Shown here in pieces: positions 35,110-49,100 of a DNA stretch of 64,000 nt. Origin of the DNA: Larus michahellis (lineage: Eukaryota; Chordata; Aves; Charadriiformes; Laridae). The translations under genes and the position numbers were made by a program. The notes under the pieces are model-generated. The model was not told the origin of the DNA, ran no database searches, and saw only the letters and a list, made by a program, of their open reading frames with translations. The stretch is from assembly GCF_964199755.1 (NCBI RefSeq), contig NC_133897.1, forward strand, positions 70,922,661 through 70,986,660, read 5' to 3'. The stretch's first letter is position 1, and each line of letters opens with the position of its first letter.

Positions 35110-36727
35110 TTCTCCCAGTAGAATCCATTCTGACTCTGATCCTTCTGGTGCTCTTCTCTTCACCAGAGAAGCATCTGGTGCATCTTCTCTGTGATACACT
35201 TTTGGAGACAGTGGGAGAGGGATTGCATGGAAACGGGGTACCAGGCTTCTTTGGACTGAGTACTCTTGAAAACTGTTTTTCTCTTTAGCTGCCCAAGCGT
35301 GAACCATTTTTTCCCTAGTAGTGCAGTCGAGTACACAAATGTACACTGAATGTTAGAAAGCCTACAGCTTTTAAGCTTTCAAAAACTCATCTGAGAGACT
35401 TAAAATGTTCAATGTCTCCGTGAAAGACCTAAGGCTGATGTCAAACTTTGTGAGTATCCCTTTTTATTGATCAAATAGATGTGTTTCCATATTTAGTATC
35501 CATAATGAAAACTTTTGAAGTGTGAGTTGACCGAAACTTGAAGTAGAAGCATCAGGAGATAAATAAAATGAACCTACAGTATAACATTAAATGATCTTGT
35601 GACTTTTGAAGCCAATCCTGTGATTTTTTTTTTTTTTTTTTTGGTATGTGATTCAGAAACTTCTCATGCTTCAGTGTGGTATTGCTGCAGTTTGGCCCCG
35701 TGTGGCTTCTCAAAGCCCCAAAGGGGCACTGAGTCAAATGGGGGATTGGAAGCGAGAGAGCTTCCTGGTTTTCTCTACAGCCCTCTGGCAGGTAGCTCCC
35801 AACGCTGCCTTTGGGAATGAGTAGTTACTACCTATTGCCTTGCAGTTTGTTGATTCACAGTTCCTACATGAAACCATCTGTAAATATTAGCCTGTGTAAT
35901 TTGTATTGATATTAAACAAAGTGATGAGAATCCTCCTTAAGAAAAAAATTGATAGCTTTCCATATGGTTCCAAAAAGCTTTACACTGATACTAGTTAGCA
36001 CAGTGTAGAAACAGCACAGTTCTGACTCAATTTATCCGTAAAAATGAAGACTTAGTGAAACATTCATTTTCCAAAATTACAGAATGTTTTAATGTGATTG
36101 TAATTGCCCCTTTGTGCTTTTAATTTATTAACATTGTTATAGCAAATTATAACTCATTCTAACCAAATGCTTTAGATATGAAAGGACCAGGCTGGTATTA
36201 TGGCATCTTGATATAAAGATGGTCTGTGTATAATGCAATCACAGCATATCAGTCCTGATATACTTGGAGTAACCGTTGCTAATTTGGGAGTTTCTTTTGC
36301 ATCGGTATTGTGATGCTTTTGTGTCTCAGGCGCAGTCTTTTATGTCTTCACATCTTACCTTTCTATAATGCGTTTTCTCAGGGAGCTGCACCTAGACTCA
36401 GGAGAGCTGGGAGAGCCGGATCTTGTACGAAGGAGGCCCAGCAAAGTAGTGTAAGGGATGCTGGGGAGGGGAGCCCTGTGGAAACTCTGATGTGAGCTAA
36501 AGAGTATGTTGCAATGGTGTCTGATTAGTTCATCAGGAGCTAGTGGGAGTCCGGAACATCTAGCACCGAATATGAGCCTGGATGCATTCCAGCTGCTTTC
36601 TTACCCTATAGAACCAAAGTGAAGCGTTAAGTCCTGCTGAACCAGATCTGTGCCTGTTTGGGTGTGTGCACACTGTGTTCCTGAGGAACCCAGCGCAGCC
36701 AGTGTCCACACAGAGGCCTGACCCTGC
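35110..36727. other. AT-rich DNA, no gene recognised
   Basis: No repeat beyond a T19 run at 35624-35642. Open frames are short and lack features. Confidence 0.55.
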
Positions 36728-37105
36728 ATAGAATCATAAAATCATTTTAGATGTCTTTTACATCCCTCCAGGGATGGCAACTCAACCACTTCCCTGGGCA
36801 GCCTGTTCCAACGCTTGATAGCCCTTTCAGTGAAGAAATTTTTCCTAATATCCCATCTAAAGCTCCCCTGGCACAACTTGAGGCCATTTCCTCTTGTCCT
36901 GTCACCTGTTACTTGGGAGACGAGACCGACCCCCACCTCACTACACCCTTCTTTCGGGTAGTTGTAGAGAGCGATGAGGTCTCCCCTCAGCCTCCTTTTC
37001 TCCAGGCTAAACAACCCCACTTCCCTCAGCTGCTCCTCATAAGACTTGTGCTCTTATGAGCATCTTGAGCTCTGCTCTGAACACGCTCCAGCACCTCAGC
37101 GTGGT
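36728..37105 (-). mobile_element. CR1 LINE fragment with ORF2 C-terminus
   Basis: The minus-strand frame 37020-36742 reads [17 protein letters not shown], then [18 protein letters not shown], then [20 protein letters not shown]. This is the conserved tail of the CR1 ORF2 polyprotein, just after reverse transcriptase. Homology continues to about 37105 (reverse complement of GTGCTGGAGCGTGTTC). It is a 5'-truncated insertion in a different CR1 subfamily style from the neighbouring 90-bp tails, and is not autonomous. Confidence 0.93.
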
Positions 37106-40100
37106 TGGTGCTGAGCTGGAGGTACCGATTCAGCCTGAATCCAGCGGCACCATCATCAGCCTGCGTGCTGTGCTCCACCGTCCACAGAGTTGAGCACAGC
37201 TACAGCCCTGGGTCCAGGCTGGATTTGTGCTGTGCCCAACCAAGGGCTCAGACTGAGTTCAATCTGGCGCTAATAGCACCAACCCCATCCCAGAGCCTCT
37301 CAAATCCATCTGGACTTTGCTGCCTAGCTCTCCTGGGAGCACAGCGTAGGGATAAACTGGGCAAGCTCTACGAGACGCATTCATATTCCATGCTGCATGA
37401 AAGTACTTGTATGGCTGTGAATCTGCAGTGGTCTGGGATGCAGCCGGAGCTAATGAACTCAATCAGAGCTGAATTGGCTCTGCGTGGAGCTCACGCTGGT
37501 GCCTCTGTTGCTTCAGCATTCTTGATCTGCAGCTCATCACCTGTGGTGTATCTGCAGATTGGCTTTATCTGGTGGTGTATGTGTAGATGCACAAGCTAAA
37601 ATGTGATTGAGCAGAAAATGTCGGTAAAAGCACTAAGAGGAAAGTTTACGGAGAGAGACTCTGTAGCACAAGGGGATTGTGTTTAAGACTAGGTCCATAC
37701 CCTGACACTTTGCCGTTAATTTTTCTTATGGGTAAGGGAGCAGATCCATGGGAACATAGGATTTACTATAGGAAAAACTGACTGTAGTACTAAACTTTAA
37801 CTGTGCTTGCGTGTTCCCCCTTTCAGTGTTTGTAATACTCAGATATTTGTGTTCTCTTCCATTGCATGCTACAGTTCTGATCTAGCAGAGCGTTTAAATT
37901 ATGTTCTTTAGAGCTTTACTGGATCAGGGCCATTGTCAGTACTTCCAAAAAGTAAATTCTCTGAAATCTTTGGCTAGAGATTGTGTAGCGTTATTCCTTA
38001 CCCATAAGGATCTTATCTGGACCCTCCCGTAGGAACTGAAATAGCAAATGTCATGTATGCAGCCTTGGCAGTCAGTTTTGAACTTGGAGGACTTCTTTTG
38101 GTGAAGTAGTGTGGGCCAACATGCCTATGAGACATGTTCAAAGCTTTTTGTGCTTTTCTCATCCATTTGAAATACAAACAAACAATTCCCATTTTCCAAA
38201 ACAGGACTAGCCGTATATTGTGATGATGGCAGCATCTCGATAAAGAAATATAGGAAGCATAGACTTCAGTTGCCTCTACAGAATATGCTTTATCCAAGGA
38301 GGAAAGAATCCCTTAGTGTAAAAATAAAACAAATCATTATATTGAAAGCTTTTCATGTGCTAGAAACCGTTTATTGATTTGTAAACAGTCTTTGATATAC
38401 TTTCTTTGTCAGTAGTGCAAAATGCTTACCTGTGTGCATCCGTGACAGCTAAGTTAGACTCAGAAATTTCTTTTCACCTTTGGAGTTTGTTTGCATTACT
38501 GGGTTTCATGCTTCATGGCTCATCCTTCTGATAACCGGAATATATTCAAACATGCTGTCTTATTCTGAACCAGTTTTTCCTCTCCTTTTTTGCTTAAAGG
38601 CCAAGGGATGCTGGGTACCAGTAAGTCAAAAGTTCTTACCTGTTTTGTGGGGTTAGATTGACATGAGCCCTCTATGCCCATTCCAGAAGGTAGAGGGCTA
38701 AAGGATGTATTTTCAGGCAGCCTATGCTACAAGCTATAGTATGGAGGAAGACGCTCCAGTAGAGTGTTCACAGAGAAAACATAACTCTGTCCACGAGATG
38801 CATGAGTTGAAGACGTGGCTGTGCTTCCCAGTGGCAGGCCTACTGACAAACTGACTATTTCCGTCTCTGTCTGAGACCCGTGTCACCTATAGGGTAGCGC
38901 AGGACCTGCCTTTTTCACGGAAGACACAATAGTGCCAGTTAAGAGTCTCTTACCAGCGGTTACTCAAAATATATTTGCTTCAGATTTTTCAGGATGCAGA
39001 AGAAATTTCCTTGTCAGATATGCAGGTAGTAATTTGGGATGGTTGTACGTAGGGCACCAAGCACAGAGCTTTCGTGTTTGGCTCCACATAGTCTATGTTA
39101 ACACTGTTTTGTGAAGGTGGTCTTGGAGAGAAGGTAGTGAGAGAATCTATGAAATGGGCAGGATTTTACATCTCTCTTTATTGTTGATTGTGAGTAAGGA
39201 GATTAAAGGAGGCCCAGGGCTGAGAGTTGTATTCCAGGCTTTAAACTGGGATAAGAAATGAAAAATAGCACATTTTTATTAGGTCTCATTGCATCCCTAG
39301 AGTTACCCAATGCCTGGGCTTGGTCATGAGAGGGTTCGTATTAAGTCTATGAACTGTGTTATCTGTGTGAAAAAATGGGTTTTGTGTGTTGTGTGCATGT
39401 ATAGATACATAAAATATCCAGCTCCCCAAATCTGATTACTAATAATGTAACTAAAATGAATTTGTGGGAAAATCCCATTATTAAATAATGCACATTTTCC
39501 TGGAATGAACAGCAACAGGAAACTAAGCATTCTAATCTTGAAATTCCACTCTATTTATTGAACACACATAATTTTCATGTTCCTTTTAGGTAAGGTGGCC
39601 TGTCCACCTAACTAAAGCTGGTCTGTTAATGTCAGCGGGTTGAGATAACACATCATGGTTATAGAGTCCCCTTTTCATGTCCTACCTATTGTCCTTCCTA
39701 CAAGGTTTGCACAGGCTTCCTTTTACCCAGGTCATGAACAACCCTGCAGATATCGTTTATATATAGTCAAAGCTAGTAATAGTCCACGTGGCTCGCAAAT
39801 TATGGAAAATGGCTATCAATATTAATAGGGCTCTTTAGAGGGAGAGCCAAGCTGCTTTCTTCTGCTGAGTCTTTGGATGTTCCAGCACTCCTGACATTCT
39901 TCCTATCCAGTTACCATACCATGGGCACGTTGTATATCTGCCTGGGACATTCACCTCTGGAGCACAACCAGCTGGAGGTTCCCCCAGCAACAGAATCCCA
40001 TCCAGGATGTTCACAATTGGAACACAACCAGCTGAAGGTTCCCTCTGGTGATGGATTCCTGTCCAGGACTGTCAACAACTGGAGCACTACTCTCTGGAAG

Positions 40101-42860
40101 TTCCTACCTTGGTGGCTGATGTAGGAGTCAATGACAATATGAAAGTACTGGCCAAAGTTGAGGAGAGAGGAGATTGTTCCCTGTAACCTGGCCAGTCAGT
40201 CAGTCCCGGAGGAAGCTTGACACTGTTCAGTTCAAGGCATTCTGAGTCCTGCAAGATCCATTTCCTCTTCCTCTGGTCTATCATGGCATATGGTACCCTC
40301 AAACATTGCATTGCAGCGCAAGTCAATAGAACCCATCAGTGTCGTACATAAAGCAGGGGCAGACAAAAGCCAGGCAAGCTGTTCTCCAGGCAGCTGCCTG
40401 ACTCTGCCCAACAGTACCTGGGGGCACAGGCTCTGAGCACTGATCCGTATGACAGACTGCCAAAATTTCATTTCACCTAAGGGAAAACGAGTTGTCGGTG
40501 AAGCCAGCTGATAGGGAGCAACTCCATATAACACTGGGGCAGAGGCTTACTTGGTTACCCCAAAGGGCATCCTGTGCGACCATAAGGAAGTGTAGCCTCT
40601 GCAGCAGAGCCCAGCCAGTAACTACGGTCCTGTCTTAAGAGAGTCATGGCTGCTTCTGCCGATGGGGCCCTTCAATGCTGATATCGTTAGCAGTGCTGCT
40701 ATTTGAGACAGGAAGGTGAAGAGATAAATTTTTCACACTACAGCTATATTTTATTCAGTAGGGCTTTTCTGGTTTGTTTGTTTGGGTTTTTATAAACATT
40801 TCTGTTCTCCCTTTAGGGGATAAAAGATATTTTCATTTAAGCCCTCAGGGATCTAATAACGTATGTACAGACTTTCTTTTTGTTGTTTGGCCAACCCATT
40901 TTTTCTTGTGAACCACCATTTCCAGTGCAGATTTAAAATACTAAAGTGAAAACTATGTATCAGGTTACCTTACTGTATGATAAATGGTGTGCTGGATTTC
41001 ACGTCTTTTCTAATGTATTCTTTTCCCTGCACTCCCCCCCCCCATTTCTCTTTTCCTATGGGGGACACATTCATAAGGGTGGTTAGGGAAGACGGTTTGA
41101 GATTAATAGCCATTGAGAAAGTAGGCCTATGCATAGTGCTTAATTTTAAATTGATTTATCCTTAGATATGACCTTGCGCACAAGTCAACTTGTGAGATCA
41201 GAGCCTTCTTTTGGAACTTGCTCTGGATTTTCATGAAGTTTTTAACTGTTAAGTTAAACTGGTAAGTTTTATTTTTCCAGCTATTAGACTAAAAACTGTA
41301 TGTAACATTTTAAAGAAGTTTGTTTGATTTGGCCACAGTTTCTATAGAAAATCAGCAGTATTACCCTTCTCTATCTTCCTTTTGCATGTGGCAGCTGTGA
41401 GTCCAGGTTGACTGACAATACAGAGGGTCATCTGATCAGAACTGTAAACTCTCAGAAAAAGATAAGATTAAGCATGGTGTGTACCAAGAGGCATCTCAAC
41501 TTTTACTCTAGCTTTTGTGCAGGCTTCTCCAAGCTAGTTAGTTCTTAAGACTCGAGCAAGAACAGAGGATTATTCTCTTTCCTAGGAGTTGTGATTAATC
41601 TCGATCTGTTAAAGACTTTCTGTTGGCCAGGCTCCCCTCTTCAGATATCTTACTTGATAAGGGAGACATCGTTCTTTGCTGCAATGACTTTGTATTTCCT
41701 AAGAACTTGACAGAATTCTTCAGTTGATGGTAAAATTCTGGTTGAGGTCGTTTGGATAAGACAAGCTTAGAACTATGCTTTTGTCTAGAAACTGTTGCTC
41801 TCGTAGCCCAGTTGTCTTAGGAGCAAATTAACTGCAGTCTGAAACTGCAAAGAAGTTGGAATTAGCGTGTGTCTGCACATGCAGAAGTGTACTTCCGAAG
41901 GACACCACTTTATGCTACTTGTCTCTAGTTTCCCCCAAAATGTTTTACCTGTTTGGTTATGCAGTATTGTCTCTGTTCCACAGAACAGATTTCACAGTGC
42001 TCATCCGTGGATTTTAGATCAGTTAACCTTTCTTATAATTACGAATGTTTTGAATAGGAGTTCCTATTCAGTATCATTATGATTTATTAGATCTTAATCT
42101 ATAGTTATAAATTTGTAATCTTTAATGACTCCTTTTCTCTCTAAAGCTTGTGGGGGAAAATAGCTGCACTTAAGTACTTACAGAAAGTAATTCAGAAATT
42201 AGATGTACTCTTAAGATGGTATTTACAGATTAATTGGCCATGAGCTCTTGGCGCAAGTTTAGTGGAAAACTGAGAACCTGTAAGTTGGGGTCAATTAGGG
42301 GTGATTTTAAAAATAGCTCATGTAGTTGTTGTGGTGAGCTACAGCTCATGTAGCTTATGGTTGTTATTCGACGTAGAGCTCTAAAGTCTGTCCTAATAGC
42401 AAACCATCCATTGTCTTCAACAGTGGAAGGACTGGTGAAGGTATCAGAAATCAAGCATGCATTTAGTACTCTATTTGCATTCTTTCAGGCTGCAGAAGCC
42501 ACACATAAGTGGAGTGTATTTGTATGACTTACATGTATGCGTACTTACACTGCACATGTGGATATATTGTATAGTAAAAATGCAGTCAAATACTGAAAGT
42601 ATTTATCAGGTATCTTTGATCCTTCTTAGCATCGGCTGGCTTTTGTCCACTTGTCCAACAAGACGAAACCACTTGATATAAATTCTTAATAACTTCAAGC
42701 AGAATTTGGATGTCTGCTAAGTAAGTGATATTTCAATAAGTACAAAGAATGAAGTCCTTTTTTCTTGGGGGTTGGGGGGGGAGGGGAGAGGTGTTGGAAA
42801 CATCTGCCTGAAGTTTTTCCACTGTCCTTCAGTATCACAGCTTTTTACTGAGTGAAAAAT
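37106..42860. other. no gene recognised; one GC-richer stretch and a short tandem repeat
   Basis: 37106-37600 is GC-richer than its surroundings and open on the plus strand, but the frame starts at a non-ATG codon and has no recognisable domain. A three-copy 60-bp repeat lies at 39946-40120. The rest is AT-rich DNA without identifiable exons. Confidence 0.5.
39946..40120. repeat. three imperfect tandem units of about 60 bp
   Basis: Unit starts are about 39951, 40011 and 40072. Units share TCACMWYTGGARCACAACCA then GCTGRAGGTTCCC; the third is more diverged (GGAGCACTAC, TCTGGAAGTTCC). The first step is 60 bp and the second 61, so a reading frame through units 1-2 (LEHNQLEVP, LEHNQLKVP) is lost at unit 3. 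Probably a decayed minisatellite, not a coding repeat. Confidence 0.7.
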
Positions 42861-43139
42861 GATGTAATGATAGGACACGGGGGTAACGGCCTCAAACTGA
42901 AAGAGGGTAGATTTAGATTGGATATCAGGAAGAAATTCTTCACTGTGAGAGCTGTGAGGCACTGGAACAGGTTGCCCAGGGAAGCTGTGGATGCCCCATC
43001 CCTGGAAGTGTTCAAGGCCAGGCTGGATGGGGCTCTGAGCAGCCTGGTCTAGTGAGAGGTGTCCCTGCCCATGGCAGGGGGTTAGAACTAGATGATCTTT
43101 AAGGTCCCTTCCAACCCGAACCATTCTGTGATTCTGTGA
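42861..43139 (+). mobile_element. CR1 LINE, 3' fragment with ORF2 tail
   Basis: Plus-strand frame gives GRFRLDIRKKFFTVRAVRHW then NRLPREAVDAPSLEVFKARL, the CR1 ORF2 C-terminus. It is followed by the 3'UTR (GGTGTCCCTGCCCATGGCAG) and terminal repeats ATTCTGTGATTCTGTGA ending at 43139. About 280 bp, 5'-truncated, in the orientation opposite to the fragments at 25.7, 35.0 and 36.7 kb. Confidence 0.95.
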
Positions 43140-46100
43140 CCATTCCTAAAGTATTCATTTCAATATCACGAAGTAAAGCACGTCCCCCTCTCCTACCTTC
43201 AGTTTTCATATATCCACGTCTTATTTCTGCTTCTTCCTCTTTTTCTGTCTTCCTTTCTCACAACTTCTGTCTGTACAAGTTTAACCTGTCAATGACCATG
43301 GCCTAAGGTCTGTGATGGACAGCCTAACGATTTGCAGTTTTAATGGTCATTTTCTTTGATCTCTAAGGAGACAAAAGGAGGATTATGAAATGCTATAAAT
43401 ATGGAAGGGGAGATTGTAAATCAGCCCTAATCCTGTTGCTGAACGGAAAACGACTGTACCAGTAAACGTGAAATGTGTGGCTTTATTGCGTGAGACATAC
43501 TACTTCATGTCAGGATTTGCACAATTTCTGTGTGTTGGGTTTAATTTCTTTTACTCTGAGAATTGAAAACTTGAACAGATAGGAAAAATAGCATTTAGCT
43601 TCAGAAGTGGTGAGATACGAGAAGCACTCCTGATCCAAAGTAGAGAAACTCTGGAAGTTTTAGAGCTGTTTTACCCCTGTGACGATTATGTTACAAAAGC
43701 AGTACGTGATGGCACGGTGTTCTTCAGGCGCTTGCTTGGGACAAACTGCATGGCTTATCCATATTTTTTTCTTCTCTGAATAAATACCCATTTTGAACTC
43801 ATTAACCTCCCTCCCCAACCATTCTAGGCCACAATATTACAGATTGAGGTGCATATATAGATGTCTACATGTAAATAAGTTTAAGCTCTATTTGTACATA
43901 TGTGCTCACGTGAGAAAAAAGCGGGAGTGTTGTCAAGAATACAGGCACGATTTAGTGTCATGTGTGTATGAATAGGCAAACTCTAAGTACTGTATTGATG
44001 ACCTTTAAATAAAAGGAGAATTCATTATGGTTAGCAACGGTGATTTTCAGAAAAAAGTCATAGTGTTGCTGATAAGATTATTAACTGCTTTAGAGATTTT
44101 TCAGTGTGAATAAACCAAAAAAACTCTTGTCAGTTGGCATATTAGCAAATGCCAGTGACTGTAGTTTCTTAGCACAAGCTAAAGAAGATAACCCCAAATC
44201 TTATGATACCCTTGCATACCTCTTTATTATGTTCTGTGAGGACAGAGCAGTTTTCTTTAGGTCTTTGCATGTAAGACTGTAAATTCAGAAGAAGGATTTG
44301 TATAATAAATACCAGATTTAAATACTTAGAACCAAACGTAATACTTTCAGTAATACATGGATCAAGCTCCTGACAGGCTGCATAGCTCTTGCTTGCTCTA
44401 CCCGGTGCAGGTCTTAATTGTCTCAGCGCAGTAATCAGTAATAGCAATATGGGCAGCACCTACCAGCCTGAAATCGGCAATGATTTTCCATTGGAAAAAT
44501 CATCTCAGCATTTTGTGGTGGTTATAAATCTACTACGTGTATATGTATATGTGATGCTATAGCTTCTGATTTGGATACAGATCTGTTACTGATGTTAGAC
44601 TCTTAAGTTTTTTTTGTATCACTCACTCCAGGGAATTGTTGCTTATATATCTGTACCTGTGGAAGGGAAGCAGTCAGGTGCTCAACAGTTACGAGGATAG
44701 AGTCTAAAATGAGTCATACTGGAATTTGACTATTTCTTATACTAACTTGTCAAAACACTGGATTTTAATACAAAGCCTGCAGGAATACTTTCTACACATG
44801 TAGAATGTACTTTCCCTTTTGTTAATTTTCAAAAGAAGTGGAAGAAAAAAAGATGGACACAGTCATCCTATTTTTTTCTCTAGATCAGAAAATGTAATAT
44901 TTTGTTCAAACATTTTGATAGAACAATTATTCTTTTGTTTTTAAATATAATTTTCAAGTGAATTAACTGCTTGTGACAGGTGCTTTTTCAACAGTTGTGC
45001 AGAATTAAGTACTTTTTTACCAAATCATATAACAGTGTCACTCAAAGATTCTTTAGCTGTTGTCTTTAGGCATCACAGCTTTCTTTTGGAGTGACCATTC
45101 CTAAAAGTAAAAGGGAAGGAGTAGTTCCAGAACACCTTTATTTTTTTCCTGAAGTCAGTTACTGTCTGCTAAGATGATTGATGCTTCTTCCCTTTGAACT
45201 AAGCTGAGATTGCTGGCTCATTTCTTGCCCCTGAAGAGCATGAAGGTAAGAACTTTTGACCTGGATTAGCTCTTGAGTCAGTGATCTTGAAGTGGAGGAC
45301 CAATACTGAGATGCCATTCCACTGTGGGTTTTTTTACTGCAACTGGAGTCTAAAATATTAAATAAACAGTATTCTCCATTTTTTTCCCTCCCGTGCCTGT
45401 CATTAACGGTGTACAAAGGTTTAGTGCAATCTTGTTTAATAACAGGAATAGAAAAAAGAAGAAATAGCTGCACACTCATTAGAAACAAAATCAATTATTA
45501 CTTTTAAAAACTACCTGCTTTCAATTAAGCAGGAAATTATCTAACCGGTTACTTAATTTGCTCTGGCTGGCAGTCTCTCAACTGCTTTATGCTGAGTGGA
45601 GCATGAAATTAAATATGTAACAACTATCCTAATGGTTATGTTTTTAGAAAGCCAGCATTTAGAAATGGTATTTTGCATAGTATCAAAAGAAATAATGACA
45701 TAAAAATAAATTACTGCTGCTTCAATGCATTTGATATTTAAAAGAAAGAAATTACTTCATTTTTGATTCTCTTATTCTGATTAATGACAAAACAATCTTT
45801 GGTTTGACTGATGCAGGTCTATACTTGGGAACTGGGTTATTTGTTCAGGTGGTTGTTTCCCTCCCCCCGCTCCCTGTCATATTGTGTATAACGGATGAAA
45901 GTGTTGGTGTTAATCTCTTGCTGCTGCTTCGTGTGTTAAGCTGCACCCCATGAACGTCTATTTTGCGTACAGTATGCCTTTTGGTAAAATTATTGTAGAG
46001 ATTCGATACTTCAAGATACTTCAAGAGATTTTGAAGTTTTCTGTGTGATGCTATTTGCTGGATCCACTTTCTGTACCCCAGCTGGAGCCCATGCTTTTCT

Positions 46101-49100
46101 TACTGCTTAAGAGAGATTTTCAGAGTCACATGTGGCAGGTCGTTGCCTGATTGTCAGAGGCATCCCACTGGAGTTCGGTACTTCCTCACACGTATGCCTT
46201 TAAACAAATTGGGAACCTGGTGCAGAATGCTTCTGATTGTGCATTAGGAGAGAGGTCAAACCAATGGTCCAAAGTTGGGTTTGTAAAAGTGCTTGAATCA
46301 TCCAGTTCTTTGTGTGTATTAGTGTCAACCCACCAGCCCTCTCTCCTGCCCCAAAAGTTCACAAGCATTTACAATTGCAGAATGAGCCACAAATTTGCAC
46401 TATGTAAACTTGGCTATGCAGCCATCCAGGAAAATATTTTTCAATTTGAATGTAACACCTTTGATTTTATTAACTTGGTGACACAAATCCATAGACTTCA
46501 CTGTATTTATGACTGTATAGACTTCACTGTATTTATCACTTTAAGTTTTAGTTAGATTTAACAGCAGCAAAATAATTTATACTATGATGCTGAGTTAGAA
46601 TGCATCTTTTTCTAAATCCACAAGTATATCAAACAGCTATATGGATAACAAATGTTTTCCTTTTTTGACAACAGTTAATAAAAAAATTTCTAGTGCCATA
46701 ATTATGATTTGAGATACAGTAACTCACCACATCCCCCAACACCCAGATACAAACTATTTTGTTCCTCAGTTGGGTTTTAATGCTATCTGGCTTCCAAAGA
46801 AAATAAGTGTCATTTTGTGGATTCTTTAATCTGTTCTCTACAGACTTGTGAGTTTGAGCCGCCAAAGCAGTAAAATTGTTGGTCTTTGCTTTGAGTCTTG
46901 ACTCGGACATTCATTATCTGCCACAACTTTTGAAAACGCTTTGAAATTTGGTAGAAAGAGTTGGTTCTTCCACAAAGTAATGCCACCTTTCTATTGCAGA
47001 AGTAATGGTTCTGGTAGCAGCTTTCTGCATCTTACGAAAATTACTTGGTATTGTTAGTTGGCCATTAGTCTTCTAGGCCATTCTGTTTTGCTTCTTGAAT
47101 GGAGGACACTGTTAATTGTCCCAAATAACAAAAATAATAAAAATAAGCTCCAATGGATCAGAACTGAAGAAGAATGTCTGACTTTACATTTATGTCTGGA
47201 TGCCTTTACCCCCCTCTGGCATGTAATTTAGAAGCTATCTCCAAATCTTCAGGAATATAAAATGACTTCTATGTTCCAGTGACATGAAGAAAGTGGCAAA
47301 AAGAAAACAAGTCGAGGAAATGAGCTCAGACGTTCAAAGTACTTAGTACAGCATCCCTATATGTCACCCTGATTTTCTCAAACTTCTCCAGTCACAGTCT
47401 TGAGGAAAAGCCACCTTTCCTTATTCCTGCCATTGGCATCAATTTTCTTTCACCGTAGCCTGCAATCAGAGTCACTGAGCTGAAAAACCGCCTGCTCTCT
47501 CTCAGTGATGCCTTCCATGGAGGCTGATGGTGTCCTGTCAGCAGCTTAGCCAGACAGAACCACCGGCGCCATCTTCATTAGGGTAAAAGCTAATATAAAC
47601 AAATAACGGCGTTAGTGTAGATAGCAGAGTGAGAGTATCCCTGAAAAACGTTTTGCACAGTCAGTTGCTATGCCTTTAGTTTTAAAAATATATAAATGTT
47701 ATATGAATCTCAAATCCGCCTTTATTTACATAAAATATTTATACATCAAGCAAGACAATTTCACAACTTTAAAATGTATTTTCCTGTTAGATTAATCTTT
47801 TCATATGCTAACCACATTACAAGTAAACATTTTCATAGTCTCCACTACATGAATGTGGCTAAAAGCTTCCTTGTTATTTTATAGTTACAGCATTTCGAAT
47901 GTATCCCTTTTTGACGTGGTTAGGCAGCCTGCCAGTTTTACCACTGAATTATAGCAGAGAAAAACACTCAGTAGAATTTGATTAGATTCCTTCCTTCTCC
48001 CCGTGAGTACGGCGAAGCAAATTTATGTTCAAAATGCAAGCTGAGTTCTAAAGAATTGAATATAGATCCATATTTGTAGTGTGAAAAATGCAAGCGAGTT
48101 TTGTAGTTGAAAATACATCTTGTTTATAGTGCTGCTTTGTATTAGTGTTGTGTTCTCTTTTGCTTTGTCACAATCATCTGCAGAATGATAGAAAAGCGTC
48201 AGACTATACCAAAGTTAGGGTTTGTATTTCAGAGAATTAGCGATGAATATGTCTTAATCTTTGCTGTTAATAAGCAACTATATTAACAAAGTAGCTATTA
48301 AGACTGAATTCATCCCAACAAGTTGCAAGCATTTACCTACGGGATCTAATTTAGAAGTGTGTTACCTAGAGGCTGTACTTTTAAGGAGAAAGGCTGCATC
48401 TAACCCACCTCTGAGTATATGATGTGGCACGTGTCCAAGCCGTAAGATTGATTTGTCTGAATTAGGGACCTAGTTGGAGCATATTGTTGTGTCTCTCTGG
48501 CCAAGAAGGTCAGGTTCCCTTCTTGTAACCAGGGCAGAATGGGAGAAGAGATCGTGCGTGCCTGATTTCGACCCAATACAGAGTTGGAACATGGGATAAG
48601 AAAGGTCTGAAATTGGGAGTTAGAAACCATTCCCAAGCATACGGACCGTTGTCCAAAGATCTTCAGTGGGCTGAACTGCCCCTATGTATATCTTTTCCCA
48701 TGAACTACAAGCAGACTTATCTTCTAGAACTTTCTCTCAGCGGCTGACTTGAATTACTAGGTTGGCTGGTTTGTGAATTATGAATGCTGGTGACCAAACC
48801 CCCCTCAAGAGAGGTTTCTGAAAGACCATACGCAGAGGTTTGTGATCACCATTATTATATATTTGATAGATGTCTGCATGAACAATTCGCTCATGAGTGC
48901 GTATGGGCATTATAGTGACATGAAAACAAACTTGTTATTCAGTAGCACTGTTTTCATAATATGTTTATATCCTTTAAGGACAGGAGAGGTCATTGTGAAC
49001 CACTATTAAATAACAAAAACCAAAAAATTTTAGTCATCAGTCTCTGCAGAAGCCCATTCTGATGATCAGTTGAGTTGAAGTATGTATTTTACAAAAATAA

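Noticed and set aside
46151-46555. 134-codon plus-strand frame
   Set aside because: No recognisable domain, begins at a non-ATG codon, ends in short near-repeats (HRLHCIYDCIDFTVF), and lacks splice context.
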